From: an uncultured Bacteroidota bacterium
GTDB lineage: Bacteria; Bacteroidota; Bacteroidia; Chitinophagales; Chitinophagaceae
Assembly (NCBI GenBank): GCA_903829015.1
Contig: CAIKOJ010000130.1
Location: 1-43,471 of the forward strand
Reading direction: 5' to 3'
Length of the DNA stretch: 43,471 nt
Positions 17,901-23,160 of the stretch are shown here, piece after piece. Both the position numbers and the translations under genes were made by a program. The stretch's first letter is position 1. Each line of letters starts with the position of its first letter. The notes beneath the pieces were generated by a model that saw only the letters and a program-made list of their open reading frames with translations, was not told where the DNA came from and ran no database searches.

Positions 17901-20505
17901 CAGAGGTACAACAAGTATCGGTTTACCTGTTGCAGGTACCGGTTCTGGCCTTGACTTCGGTTTACAAACTATTACAGGAACTTATTTCGTAACAGCAACT
18001 AACCCTGCTACAATGTGCAGCAGCAATATGTTGGGTAGCGCATCAGTTAATATCAGTGCATTACCAACAGCATACACTGTAAGTACTGGTGTGGGTAGCT
18101 ACTGCGCTGGCGGAATTGGTCTGAATGTGACTCAGTCAGGTTCTTCTGTTGGAACTAGCTACCAGCTTTACTGGGGTAGTGCTCCAACTGGCACTCCGGT
18201 TGCAGGTACAGGATTCCCACTGAATTTTGGATTGTTCACTAATGCTGGTGTATACACAGTTGTTGCAACTGATGGTACTACCGGTTGCGTGAATAACATG
18301 ACAGGTGCTCCAACAATTACTATCAATCCTTTGCCTACTGTAAATACAGTGACAGGTGGTGGTAGCTATTGTGCTGGTGGTACTGGCTTGGGAATCGCAT
18401 TAGGTGGTTCTGAAGTTGGTGTTAACTACCAATTGTATAACGGTTCGGTTGCTTCAGGTGCAGCAATGGCTGGTACCGGATATTCTTTGAACTTCGGATT
18501 GCGTACAGCTGCTGGTACATATACAGTAGTTGCTTCTAATGCAACTACAGGTTGTACTAGCAATATGTTGAGCAGCGCATCAATTAACGTTAACCCATTA
18601 CCTACTGTTTATTATGTAGTTGGTGGTGGTAGCTACTGCGCTGGTGGTACTGGTGTGAATATTGGTGTAAACAACACGGTAACCGGAGTTAATTACCAAT
18701 TGTATAACGGTACTACTTCGGTAGGTTCACCTGTTGCTGGTACTGGTTCAAACATCGTATTCGGTTTGCAGACTGCAACTGGTACTTATACTGTTGTGGC
18801 TACAAACGCTACTACAGGTTGTATGAGCACAATGACAGGATCGGCTATCGTTGCGATCAACCCATTGCCTACTGCGTTTGCAGTAACAGGTGGTGGTAAC
18901 TATTGCACAGGCGGTGCCGGACATCACGTTGGTCTTTCTGGTTCAACAGTTGGTATTTCTTACCAGTTGGAAATTGGTGGTACTCCGGTTGGATCTGCAT
19001 TGATCGGTACAGGTTTTGCACTTGACTTTGGTTTGATAACTACAGCAGGTACATACACTGTTGAAGCCACTAATTCGGCTACAGGTTGTTTTGATATGAT
19101 GACTGGTAGTGCAGTTATCACAGTTAGTCCATTGCCTGTTCAATATCCTGTTTTAGGTGGTGGCAGCTATTGCGCAAGCCTGGCAGGTGCTAACGTTGAT
19201 CTTGGTAATTCAGAAATTGGCGTAAGCTACCAGTTGTATAACGGTAGTGGTCCGGTAGGTGGTGCATTGCCAGGAACTGGTGCCGCACTTCATTTTGGAT
19301 TGCAACCAGCAGGAACTTATACCGTAGTAGGTATGAATACTGCAACTACTTGTAGCAGCAATATGCTTGGTAGCGCTACTGTAACTGTAATACCATCTGT
19401 TGTGCCTGCTGTTACGATCAACACAGGTGTTGGTTCAACAGTATGTGCGGGTACTTTGGTTAACTACACTGCACTTGCCGTAAATGGCGGTGGAACTCCA
19501 ACTTATCAGTGGTACATTAATGGTGTACCTGCAGGAACTGGTAGCTCATATAGTTTCGTTCCAACTAACGGTAATATTGTTAGCGTGACAATGACAAGTA
19601 ATGCAACCTGTGTATCGCCTGCCACTGCAAGCAACAACGTTACAATGACAGTTGTTGACAATGTAACTCCATCTGTATCTATTTCGTCTTCTCCTTCTGG
19701 TGCAGTTTGTCAGGGTACAGTGGTATTGTTTACTCCTAGTCCTGTTTGGGGTGGTACCGCACCGGTGTTCACATGGTATGTTAACGGACGCAACATGGGA
19801 GTTGGCAGTACTTACTCTTACGCTCCTAATGATGGTGATGTAGTATTTGGTACTATGAACAGCAGTTTTGCTTGTGTATCCACTACATCTGCAGCTATCA
19901 GCAATAATATGACGATGAGCGTAGAGCACTCTTACACTCCGGTAATTACATTAATGACCGTAAATCCAGGAACACCGGTTGGTGGAGAGGTGCATTACTC
20001 GACATACAATTTCAGGAGAGAAGTCGATTCGAAAGGAAGACCATCTAGTGGTATTATGTGGAATGTTAATGGTGTTCCTGTTGCAGGCGCTACTGACTCA
20101 GTTTTCACTGCACCTCTTTTGTATGATGGTGACGTAGTAAGTGTAGTAGTGAACGTTACCAATTCATGTGGTATCCAGAGCGGAACAGATTCTGTAATGG
20201 TTCATTCTGCGAATGTAGCGGTTCATACAGTTACAGCTTCTGTAAGCGATATCAAACTGGTTCCAAACCCGAATAAAGGCATCTTTACTTTGAAGGGTAC
20301 ATTAGGCACTAACGCTGATCAGGAAGTTACTGTTGAAGTGACAGACGTGATTGGTCAGGTGATCTACAGTGGAAAAGTAATGGCTCACGGCGGCAACGTT
20401 GATGGAACTATACAGCTCAGCAACAATGTTGCGAACGGTATGTATATCGTTAACCTCCGTGCTGGTTCTGAGAACAAAGTATTCCACATGGTTATTGAAC
20501 AGTAA
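5974..20505 (+). CDS. Giant Ig-like/BIG2 repeat surface protein with T9SS sorting domain (4,843 aa)
   Basis: This is a very large, probably surface-exposed, adhesin-like protein. The order is: a long n-region then hydrophobic signal core MLFVLFNNSF (residues about 23-43); an N-terminal module (about 44-145) with GTTYNPTGGYTGTDLFVIQV; 20 BIG2-like units of about 73 residues (146-1608); one different Ig-like unit (1609-1713); two 89-residue units; 11 more 73-residue units; 20 more 89-residue units; about 280 residues of further Ig-like domains (TYQWYINGVPAGTGSSYSF); and a type A T9SS sorting domain (about 4757-4843, LVPNPNKGIFTLKG). The 73-residue units carry the BIG2 hallmark W-S-S-S-N-x-x-x-A-T-V-x-x-x-T-G-V-V-T-G-V-x-A-G. 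Nearly every unit has two Cys. An internal ATG at 6040 (residue 23) would give a compact signal peptide and may be the true start. No catalytic domain is visible. The gene ends at a strong terminator and looks monocistronic. Confidence 0.93.
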   Translation: MIAGNLYTKLQDAGTTFKKTFNMKTVFFTCMLFVLFNNSFAATGFDGGSPQNLGVCQNSSLNSINSLLTASGGTGTYTWTIVTNPTHGSLGGFPFSTAAGTSISPSGTTYNPTGGYTGTDLFVIQVSDGTTSANTIISVTVNPVPGAIFVPGAICVGNTMTVASGTTGGTYSSSNIALATVVAGTGVVTGVGAGNPTITYTLGTGCMATATITVNPTPNAISGSNLVCTGNTTALSESTSGGTWSSSNTLVATVGSTGVVTGVTAGNPTISYTLPAGCFATLPMTVNTTPPANTGPTAVCTGLNITLANGTGGGLWTSSNATLASVVAGSGVVTGNSAGFPTITYTVPNGCFVTSPITVNTNPSAISGANNVCVASSTTLSDASSGGVWTSSNTLLATVGSATGVVTGVSAGLPTITYTTANACFVTQAMTINPNPSAITGTFTVCTGLNTTLSNLTSGGAWTSSNATVASVGAGTGIVTGNTAGVANITYTMGTSCFVTQSVTVNTTPSANTGSSTVCIGQPTTLSNSTGGGLWSSNNSSVATVGSTTGVVNGIAAGNANISYIISATGCFAVTTMTVNNNPAAITGSFTVCTGTTTTLANATAGGTWSSSNATLASVVAGTGVVTGVATGTPNITYTLATGCFATQNITVNPSPSAIAGPTAVCTGASITLSDVTGGGTWSSSSIGLATVGSATGIVNGLTAGVVTISYTIPNGCFATQAVTVNGSPAGISGSSTVCTGAQTTLIDATLGGTWSSSDATKATIVAGTGVVTGVAAGTVTMTYTLATGCFSVFAMTVNPTPGANTGTANVCVGSTTTLSNASGPGTWTSSNTSLATVGSASGIVTGVTIGVPTITYSLTATGCFVTTAVTVNPNPVAISGSPVVCVGSTVTLTDATLGGLWTSSNAGLASIGAGTGNMTGVSTGNPIITYTLPTGCFTTVTATVNPLPNAITGTTNVCIGFTTTLSDATPGGTWTSSNTSTATVGSATGIVSGVAQGVATMTYTLPTGCFVTTSYTVNPNPAAITGTTNVCIGATTTLFDATSGGTWSSSNISLATVNASSGTVTGVSSGSLTITYTLPTGCFITTPFTVNSNPNAITGTTNVCVGLTTTLANATPGGTWSSSNTAQGTVGAGTGVVGGISAGTPIITYLIPATGCFATTAVTVNPNPSAIGGTGIVCTGSTTTLTSSPSGGLWSSSNIAQGSINAGSGVMAGITVGNPTITYTLPTGCLITKVATINQTPVAIAGTTSVCVGFTTTLTDATAGGVWSSSNTAQGTVGAGTGVVGGISAGIPVISYVIASTGCFAVTNVTVNPNPAGITGATAVCTGSTIGLADATTGGLWSSSDATKATIGSTSGVVTGVAAGTPTISYILNTGCYATYPITVNTTPNVITGTTSVCTGFTTTLANATTGGTWSSSNTAIGTVGAGTGIVGGITAGNVTISYTMGTGCFVTTTVTVNQNPPASTGSNTVCVGLTTVLSNTLAGGVWSSSNTAQATVGSTTGIVNGIAIGSPNITYAMPTGCFVTTNITVNPTPAAITGPTVVCAGSPITLSDATSGGVWSSGNTLIATVNPGTGVVTGVAAGTVAITYTLGAGCFATYTITVNPVPNISNFTSTTATSPCIGASSTVTISSNTIGTGTYTVTYNLSGANAATGATATLTMGTTTGTFVIPSASLTSSGFTTVTVTGITNSFGCVSFPITNNASTFSVNPLPTIYNVLGGGSYCAGGTGVHIFLSNSVGGVNYQLMLGATPVGAPVAGTFAGLDFGLITTVGTYTVTATNATTGCTNSMSGSATVSTTPVPNVFTLTGGGSYCSGGTGVAVGLSGSNAGINYQLYIGGVATGSPLAGTGSAITFGLQTTAGVYTVVATDATTACTSNMTGSSTVVINPLPAAISGTLTVCPGTTTTLTDATSGGTWSSSTPSIATVGSSTGVVTGVLAGTAVVSYILGTGCQTTTVVTVNPNPATIGGPSSVCVTSTITLTNSTGGGTWSSSNTSLATINVSSGIVTGVAAGTPVMTYALATGCFSVFPITVNPTPASIAGTTNACIGASSTLTDATSGGTWTSSNPGIAGVGSATGIVTGVTAGTATITYTLPAGCNTTTSFTVNPIPSAITGATNVCVGGSTTLANAASGGSWSSSNTSIATINAVSGLVIGGAAGTVTMTYTLPAGCFTTTSFTVNPTPASITGTNNVCVGLTTTLVDATTGGTWTSSNGAIATIGASTGTVTGVTAGTATITYTLPAGCNVTFAITVNPNPSAIAGVTNVCVGSTTSLTDPTTGGTWTSSNTTLATIGSSTGVVNGLSAGVVTITYTLGTGCIATAPLTVNPLPSAITGVTTVCVGLNTNLADASTGGTWSSSNIAIAIVGSGSGTVTGQSAGNATITYTLPTGCLVTTGVTVNPSPATISGAAFVCVGQTTTLSDATTGGVWSSSNTSLATVVPSTGVVTGVAVGNPFITYTLPAGCFTTMLISVNPMPNAITGTFTVCEGATTTLANTVGGGTWTSANPAIGSISPSTGVLTGVSAGTVVITYTLPGGCFVVATATVNPSPSAIGGLNNVCFGLTTPLTNSVSGGLWTSSASGVASVGSVSGIVTGVTVGPAVITYTLPAGCFTTLVFTVNPLPATIGGFTQVCVGSTTTLTDATSGGSWSSSNTSIATVVSGTGVVTGVAAGTVTITYTLPTGCITTTSLIVNPLPTIFTMTGGGTYCAGGSGVAVGLSGSQVGVNYQLIVGTTATGSPVAGSGSAITFGLQTTPGLYTVVATNATTGCQSNMTGASTVTVTVLPTVFNMTGGGSYCSGSTGVPVGLNGSQVGINYQLYLSGAPFGSFVAGTGSAISFGTLTGAGTYTVIATNSVTTCVSNMAGTAVIVINPLPTAFTVTGGGNFCVGGTGVTINLSSSTVGVNYTCTNGSVTSTIPGTGSPLVFGPFTSIGTYTISASNTTTGCVNNMLGSANITSSGLPTAFNLSPSPTASYCFGGTGVTISLSGSQNTFSYQLFMGTTPMGAAVTGTGSPISFAPQTAAGTYTCVATNPITGCFNTMNLSTTLTINPLPVVQTVTGGGAYCVGGAGVPIGVAATVIGTSYQLFRVGTVTPLATIAGTGLPINFANQTVAGTYNVVATVVGTSCTVPMSGSVIVSISPLPTLYSVTGGGNYCSGGTGLPIGLTLSDVGINYQLVLSGTNIGSPVAGTGAAISFGTFTTAGTYTVVATNPLTSCTATMSSSATIIVNPLPALFNLTGGGSYCAGGTGVTVGLSGSVVGTSYQLLLAGLPVGIPQLGTGSPLVFGPVTGAGIYTINATIIATGCVRSMTGTSVVAINPVPAVNIVVGGGSYCAGGAGVHVGLNGSVSGINYQVYVGGVMTGSPMAGTGSALDFGSFTTAGIYTVVATNPITLCTSNMTGSVVISINPLPVVYNITGGGGYCAGGAGSVIGLSGSDTGVSYQLFNGASPSGVAVAGTGSAISFGPQSIVGTYTIVATKNITGCSSTMSGSVIVNINPLPSVFTVTGGGQYCPGGSGVNIGLSNSTTGVNYQLYLAGSPVGAPVPGLTGLAISFGLKTGLGTYTVVAIDGTTACTSNMTGTALVSLYTLPTTFNVTGGGGYCLGTTGSNVMLSGSTTGVNYQLYMGVTAIGVPMIGTGSSLNFGPQTGVGNYTVVGTSLVSGCSNNMTGSVTVSVNPLPTAWAVTGGGGYCAGGAGVPVGLANSGTGISYQLFRAGLPVGSPLAGTGSAISFGTFTTAGNYTVVATNITTGCVNNMTGSASVIVNSLPVVYTVSGGGNYCSGGTGVHVGLSVSDAGISYQLWSGSTMVGVPVAGSGSPLDFGLITAAGTYSVTATNSVTGCMNNMAASATVVINPLPGLFTVTGGGSYCAGGVGQHVGLSGSASGINYQLYKDGVIAGPSVAGTGASLDFGLQTAAGVYTVVATNATTGCTNNMTLSATIVINPLPVIDTVTGGGNYCPGGSGVHIGLTSSTSGINYQLFRGTTSIGLPVAGTGSGLDFGLQTITGTYFVTATNPATMCSSNMLGSASVNISALPTAYTVSTGVGSYCAGGIGLNVTQSGSSVGTSYQLYWGSAPTGTPVAGTGFPLNFGLFTNAGVYTVVATDGTTGCVNNMTGAPTITINPLPTVNTVTGGGSYCAGGTGLGIALGGSEVGVNYQLYNGSVASGAAMAGTGYSLNFGLRTAAGTYTVVASNATTGCTSNMLSSASINVNPLPTVYYVVGGGSYCAGGTGVNIGVNNTVTGVNYQLYNGTTSVGSPVAGTGSNIVFGLQTATGTYTVVATNATTGCMSTMTGSAIVAINPLPTAFAVTGGGNYCTGGAGHHVGLSGSTVGISYQLEIGGTPVGSALIGTGFALDFGLITTAGTYTVEATNSATGCFDMMTGSAVITVSPLPVQYPVLGGGSYCASLAGANVDLGNSEIGVSYQLYNGSGPVGGALPGTGAALHFGLQPAGTYTVVGMNTATTCSSNMLGSATVTVIPSVVPAVTINTGVGSTVCAGTLVNYTALAVNGGGTPTYQWYINGVPAGTGSSYSFVPTNGNIVSVTMTSNATCVSPATASNNVTMTVVDNVTPSVSISSSPSGAVCQGTVVLFTPSPVWGGTAPVFTWYVNGRNMGVGSTYSYAPNDGDVVFGTMNSSFACVSTTSAAISNNMTMSVEHSYTPVITLMTVNPGTPVGGEVHYSTYNFRREVDSKGRPSSGIMWNVNGVPVAGATDSVFTAPLLYDGDVVSVVVNVTNSCGIQSGTDSVMVHSANVAVHTVTASVSDIKLVPNPNKGIFTLKGTLGTNADQEVTVEVTDVIGQVIYSGKVMAHGGNVDGTIQLSNNVANGMYIVNLRAGSENKVFHMVIEQ
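6409..10797 (+). repeat. Repeat array A, first block: 20 BIG2-like units
   Basis: Twenty tandem units of about 219 bases (73 residues; some 72 or 74) make up this block. Each starts with A-I-x-G, has a first Cys at position 10 (V-C-x-G), the core GG-x-W-S/T-S-S-N-x-x-x-A-T-V, then V-T-G-V-x-A-G, I-T-Y-T-L-x-x-G-C-F with the second Cys near position 61, and ends T-V-N-P-x-P. The units have diverged at synonymous sites. Confidence 0.95.
10798..11112 (+). repeat. Single divergent Ig-like unit between repeat blocks
   Basis: A 105-residue unit (P-C-I-G-A-S-S-T-V near its start, then GTYTVTYNLSG and a Cys near the end) breaks the regular series. It resembles neither repeat family closely but keeps the same N-P-L-P exit junction. 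Confidence 0.8.
11113..11646 (+). repeat. Repeat family B, first block: two units
   Basis: Two exact 267-base (89-residue) units of the second family sit here: GGGSYCxGGTGV, then N-Y-Q-L, G-T-Y-T-V-x-A-T-x-A-T-T-x-C, then N/S-M-x-G-S. They lie between two blocks of family A. Confidence 0.95.
11647..14055 (+). repeat. Repeat array A, second block: 11 units
   Basis: Eleven BIG2-like units fill exactly 2,409 bases (11 x 219), with the same layout and Cys positions as the first block. Confidence 0.95.
14056..19395 (+). repeat. Repeat array B, second block: 20 units
   Basis: Twenty tandem units average 267 bases (89 residues; individual units about 87-91). The consensus is T-G-G-G-x-Y-C-x-G-G-T-G-V, G-L-S-G-S-x-x-G-I-N-Y-Q-L-Y, G-T-G-S-x-x-x-F-G, A-G-T-Y-T-V-V-A-T-N-x-x-T-G-C, M-x-G-S-A-x-V-x-I-N-P-L-P. 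Two Cys occur per unit, near positions 12 and 72. Confidence 0.95.
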
Positions 20506-20527
20506 TAACTGTTTGAGATAAAGTTTT

Positions 20528-20558
20528 AAGCGGGGTGATTTTCACCCCGCTTTTTTTT
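20528..20558 (+). terminator. Strong Rho-independent terminator after the giant gene
   Basis: A GC-rich 9-bp stem (20530-20538 with 20542-20550, GCGGGGTGA) with a TTT loop is followed by eight T (20551-20558). The stem can be extended by two A-T pairs. Confidence 0.95.
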
Positions 20559-20628
20559 GTTTCGATTTGGAGTACGATACTTGCTTAAATAATATTGAAC
20601 GGTCGGGTTTATTTAGAGTGGAATGCGA

Positions 20629-20636
20629 TATATTTG
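20629..20636 (+). promoter_or_regulatory. Promoter -7 element of the His-rich lipoprotein gene
   Basis: TATATTTG fits TAnnTTTG, 21 bases before the ATG at 20658. A TTTA (20608-20611) lies 17 bases upstream in the -33 position. Confidence 0.5.
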
Positions 20637-20657
20637 TTATTAGTAAAATGAGATCTT

Positions 20658-21134
20658 ATGAAAAAGATGATTACTTTATTTTCAGTTGCCGGAGCCTTTT
20701 TGTTGGTGTTTCAGTCGTGTAATAAATTGGATCATAGGCATGGGGCACCTGTTACCACTAAAGAAACAGTAAATGCCACTATAGCAGCAAATACAGGTTA
20801 TTCCTACGCACTGCCTAAAATTGGCAATGGCAGTCAATCAAAAATTACTGTGTCGGCGCACCACGCTTTTATAAGTATGATTGTTGCTGATAATAACGGT
20901 GGTGCTGTTTACCAATACACGCCTGCATCTGACTATTCGGGTACCGATGCGGTAGTTATTACAACAACGGGCGAAGAACAAAATGGAGGCTGTAGTCACG
21001 GCAATTCGGGTCATCATCATGACAACGATGAGGATGATAAAACAACCGTAACAACAATTAATCTTACGATAACGTCCGCCCCGGCAGCACTTGCAAAGCC
21101 TGCAACTAATTCTGCTTCCGGCCAGACCTATTAA
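20658..21134 (+). CDS. Lipoprotein with Ig/cadherin-like module and His/Asp-rich insert
   Basis: This is a 158-residue predicted lipoprotein. The signal is MKKMITLFSVAGAFLLVFQS with the lipidated Cys at 21. The core resembles the N-terminal module of the giant protein: Y-Q-Y-T-P-A-S-D-Y-S-G-T-D-A-V-V-I (residues 85-101) matches the 'TYNPxxGYxGTDxFVI' pattern there. It is then interrupted by a His/Asp/Gly-rich stretch (about 109-127, containing HGNSGHHHDNDEDD) before the final strand TTINLTITSAP. The insert could bind divalent metal ions; this is an inference from composition. Early residues also have DHRHG. It has its own promoter after the giant gene's terminator and converges on the PAP2-like gene. 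No closer family was recognised. Confidence 0.75.
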   Translation: MKKMITLFSVAGAFLLVFQSCNKLDHRHGAPVTTKETVNATIAANTGYSYALPKIGNGSQSKITVSAHHAFISMIVADNNGGAVYQYTPASDYSGTDAVVITTTGEEQNGGCSHGNSGHHHDNDEDDKTTVTTINLTITSAPAALAKPATNSASGQTY

Positions 21135-21280
21135 TTTGAGGTTCTGGATTCCTTTCTTTTATTTGGGAAGTAGTAGTCACAAAGCGTCGTTTTAGCCAAA
21201 ATTGCATCGCTCTTGGGCTTTCCTTTGTTCATTCCAGGAAGATGTTGCTTAAATCAAGTGTTTCTGTGTGGCAGATGTTC

Positions 21281-21973
21281 TTAGCGCCTGTTCGGTAACA
21301 GAACAGTGGTATATTCTTTGGTCTTTGTAAAATATTGTCTTGTCAAAAGTGGAACAAAATATATTGCAGTGGTAAATGCCATTGCACCAAACACATCGTA
21401 TGTATAATGAACGCGCATGCTCAGAATCATAAAGCTCATAGCCACCGATGCCACGAGCATCGAGTACTTCAAGTACTTTTTCTGTGAGCAAAGAAAATAG
21501 ATCCAGATACTGGCAACGTGACCGCTAAAGAACAGATCCTTGGTGAGCGGGGAATTTTGCGGGTATATGGTATTTTCAAGGAAAACGTCGCGAAGAATGA
21601 TCATTCCGGCCGGTGGCTCAAGGGCAACCATCAAAATACATATCTGCCTTACTACAGCTACCAGAAAGTGCATTTCAATGATTCTGAGTATTACCGCAGG
21701 CTTGCTCAAATGAGTAATTACCAACAGAAACAAGGATGAATATAGCAATATGAATATCTCAATAGAGAAATCCCGGCTTGGGAATATCATTAGCAACTTG
21801 TCTTCTAGCCGGATTCCCTGTCGTGCCTCAATATAATTGCCCAGTTGCTGGGTGATAGCAGAGTAAATAATAAACAAAATGGGGAAAAGAAATAGTTTCA
21901 GACTGAAAAATCTGTTCTGAAGTGCTGATTTCCAGGCGTCAATAATTTTCAGAGAATTGTTCTTAATGTTCAT
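21281..21973 (-). CDS. PAP2_C / sphingomyelin-synthase-like membrane protein
   Basis: This is a 230-residue integral membrane protein with about six hydrophobic segments. Two motifs of the sphingomyelin synthase-type PAP2 superfamily branch are present: KDLFFSGHVA (S150-G-H152) and RVHYTYDVFGA (H189, D193). They correspond to the D3 (SGHT) and D4 (HYTxDV) motifs holding the catalytic His-His-Asp triad. Such enzymes move a phospho-headgroup from a phospholipid to a ceramide or diacylglycerol, or act as lipid phosphatases. Many Bacteroidota make sphingolipids, so a role in headgroup transfer is plausible but not proven here. No sphingolipid synthesis gene is adjacent. It converges on the lipoprotein gene and has no partner on its strand. 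Confidence 0.75.
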   Translation of the reverse strand: MNIKNNSLKIIDAWKSALQNRFFSLKLFLFPILFIIYSAITQQLGNYIEARQGIRLEDKLLMIFPSRDFSIEIFILLYSSLFLLVITHLSKPAVILRIIEMHFLVAVVRQICILMVALEPPAGMIILRDVFLENTIYPQNSPLTKDLFFSGHVASIWIYFLCSQKKYLKYSMLVASVAMSFMILSMRVHYTYDVFGAMAFTTAIYFVPLLTRQYFTKTKEYTTVLLPNRR

Positions 21974-22398
21974 TTCCTAAGCAACTAAAATGCGGTGATG
22001 CTGCACAGCCCAGTTGATAACAATTAATTAATGATTAATTAAAAGTAGAAACTTTGTTCCATTTTTCAAAAAATGAAAACATTCTAAGAAAACTGATGGA
22101 TTTAAATTCAAGACCACAACTATGAAATCTGTTCGGGCACTCTTTTTTTGTTTGAATTTCGGATGTTGTCTGCTGGGTAAATTCGCCGGTTTCTGAGAAT
22201 CGATTTTTCCTACCAGGTATGCCAAATATGCGCAGCAATGTATCCAGTTGATTATTTAAAATGAAATAAAATTTTATATTTCCAGTTAAAATCGAGTTAA
22301 ACTCTTTACTGATATTTTGTTGCCAATAGGTAGCACCTATTTTTGTACCTTCGCGCACCTGCCAAAAGGCAGATGAGCTTATTTGTATACTATTCCTG
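21974..22398. other. 425-base divergent non-coding gap before uppS
   Basis: No convincing gene lies here. It contains TTAATTAA-TGA-TTAATTAA (22024-22042), an interrupted palindrome whose arms are each palindromic. Near its right end is the uppS promoter. The middle is AT-rich with nothing else recognised. Confidence 0.5.
22316..22345 (+). promoter_or_regulatory. Promoter of the uppS-bamA-ompH cluster
   Basis: The -33 box TTTG (22316-22319) and the -7 box TATTTTTG (22338-22345) are 18 bases apart, matching the main Bacteroidota sigma factor consensus. The following GTACCTTCGCG is common at transcription starts in this phylum. The leader to the ATG is about 50 bases. Confidence 0.75.
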
Positions 22399-23160
22399 AT
22401 GGACACTCTGGAACTTATCGACCGTAGTAAATTGCCGAAGCATATTGCCATCATAATGGATGGCAATGGACGTTGGGCAAAAGAGCGTGGCGAAGATAGG
22501 GTATACGGTCACTATGAAGGTGTGATCAGCGTACGCGAAATCGTAAATACCTGTGGCGAACTGGGCATTAATTATTTAACTCTTTATGCTTTTTCAGCGG
22601 AGAACTGGAATCGGCCAAAGGGTGAAGTTGATGCACTCATGGAGCTGTTGGTGAATACGCTCAGAAAGGAGGCGGATGAGCTGAACAGGAAGAATGTAAA
22701 GATGCACGTGATAGGTGATTTTGGTAGCTTGCCTGAGATTTGTCAGCAGGAACTAAATGAAGCAGTGAGTATGACAGCTGGTAATACAGGTCTAAATCTG
22801 GTGCTGGCGTTGAGTTATAGTGCAAGGCAGGAAATTACAGATGCTTGCCGAAAGATTGCAGTGAAAGTGGCGAATGGCGAATTGAAGTCGGAAGAAATTA
22901 ATGAGCAGTTATTTCATCAGCATTTGTACACAGCTGCTTTTCCAGATCCGGAATTGATGATCAGGACTAGCGGCGAATTCCGTATCAGCAATTATCTTTT
23001 GTACCAGCTCGCTTATGCTGAGTTATACTTTACCAACGTTAACTGGCCTGATTTCAGGAAGGACAATTTATATGAGGCGTTGTTGAACTACCAGCAGCGC
23101 GAACGCCGTTTTGGCAAAACAAGTGAACAAATACAAACGACCAGCACTCAGCATGTATAG
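22399..23160 (+). CDS. uppS: Isoprenyl transferase (undecaprenyl diphosphate synthase)
   Basis: This cytoplasmic enzyme of 253 residues condenses isopentenyl diphosphate onto farnesyl diphosphate in cis. It makes the C55 carrier for peptidoglycan and O-antigen. The family signature is clear: HIAIIMDGNGRWAKERG with the catalytic Asp at 21, GHYEG, LTLYAFSAENWNRPK, and the C-terminal PDPELMIRTSGEFRISNYLL and ELYFTNVNWPDF. The usual trailing R-R-F-G is present near the end. It has normal family length. Its end overlaps bamA by 8 bases, so the two are probably translationally coupled. A strong promoter lies upstream. Confidence 0.96.
   Translation: MDTLELIDRSKLPKHIAIIMDGNGRWAKERGEDRVYGHYEGVISVREIVNTCGELGINYLTLYAFSAENWNRPKGEVDALMELLVNTLRKEADELNRKNVKMHVIGDFGSLPEICQQELNEAVSMTAGNTGLNLVLALSYSARQEITDACRKIAVKVANGELKSEEINEQLFHQHLYTAAFPDPELMIRTSGEFRISNYLLYQLAYAELYFTNVNWPDFRKDNLYEALLNYQQRERRFGKTSEQIQTTSTQHV

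Noticed and set aside
6409..19395. Possibility that the regular tandem array is a CRISPR or other DNA-level repeat element
   Set aside because: The period is 219 or 267 bases, there are no spacers, and the units stay in one reading frame with diverged DNA but conserved protein pattern, so it is a protein repeat.
22024..22042. Interrupted palindrome TTAATTAA-TGA-TTAATTAA as an operator
   Set aside because: It lies about 290 bases upstream of the uppS promoter and consists only of A and T in its arms; no supporting second copy in the window.
22035..22466. 143-codon minus-strand frame in front of uppS
   Set aside because: It is antisense to the uppS start and its promoter and has no recognisable feature.
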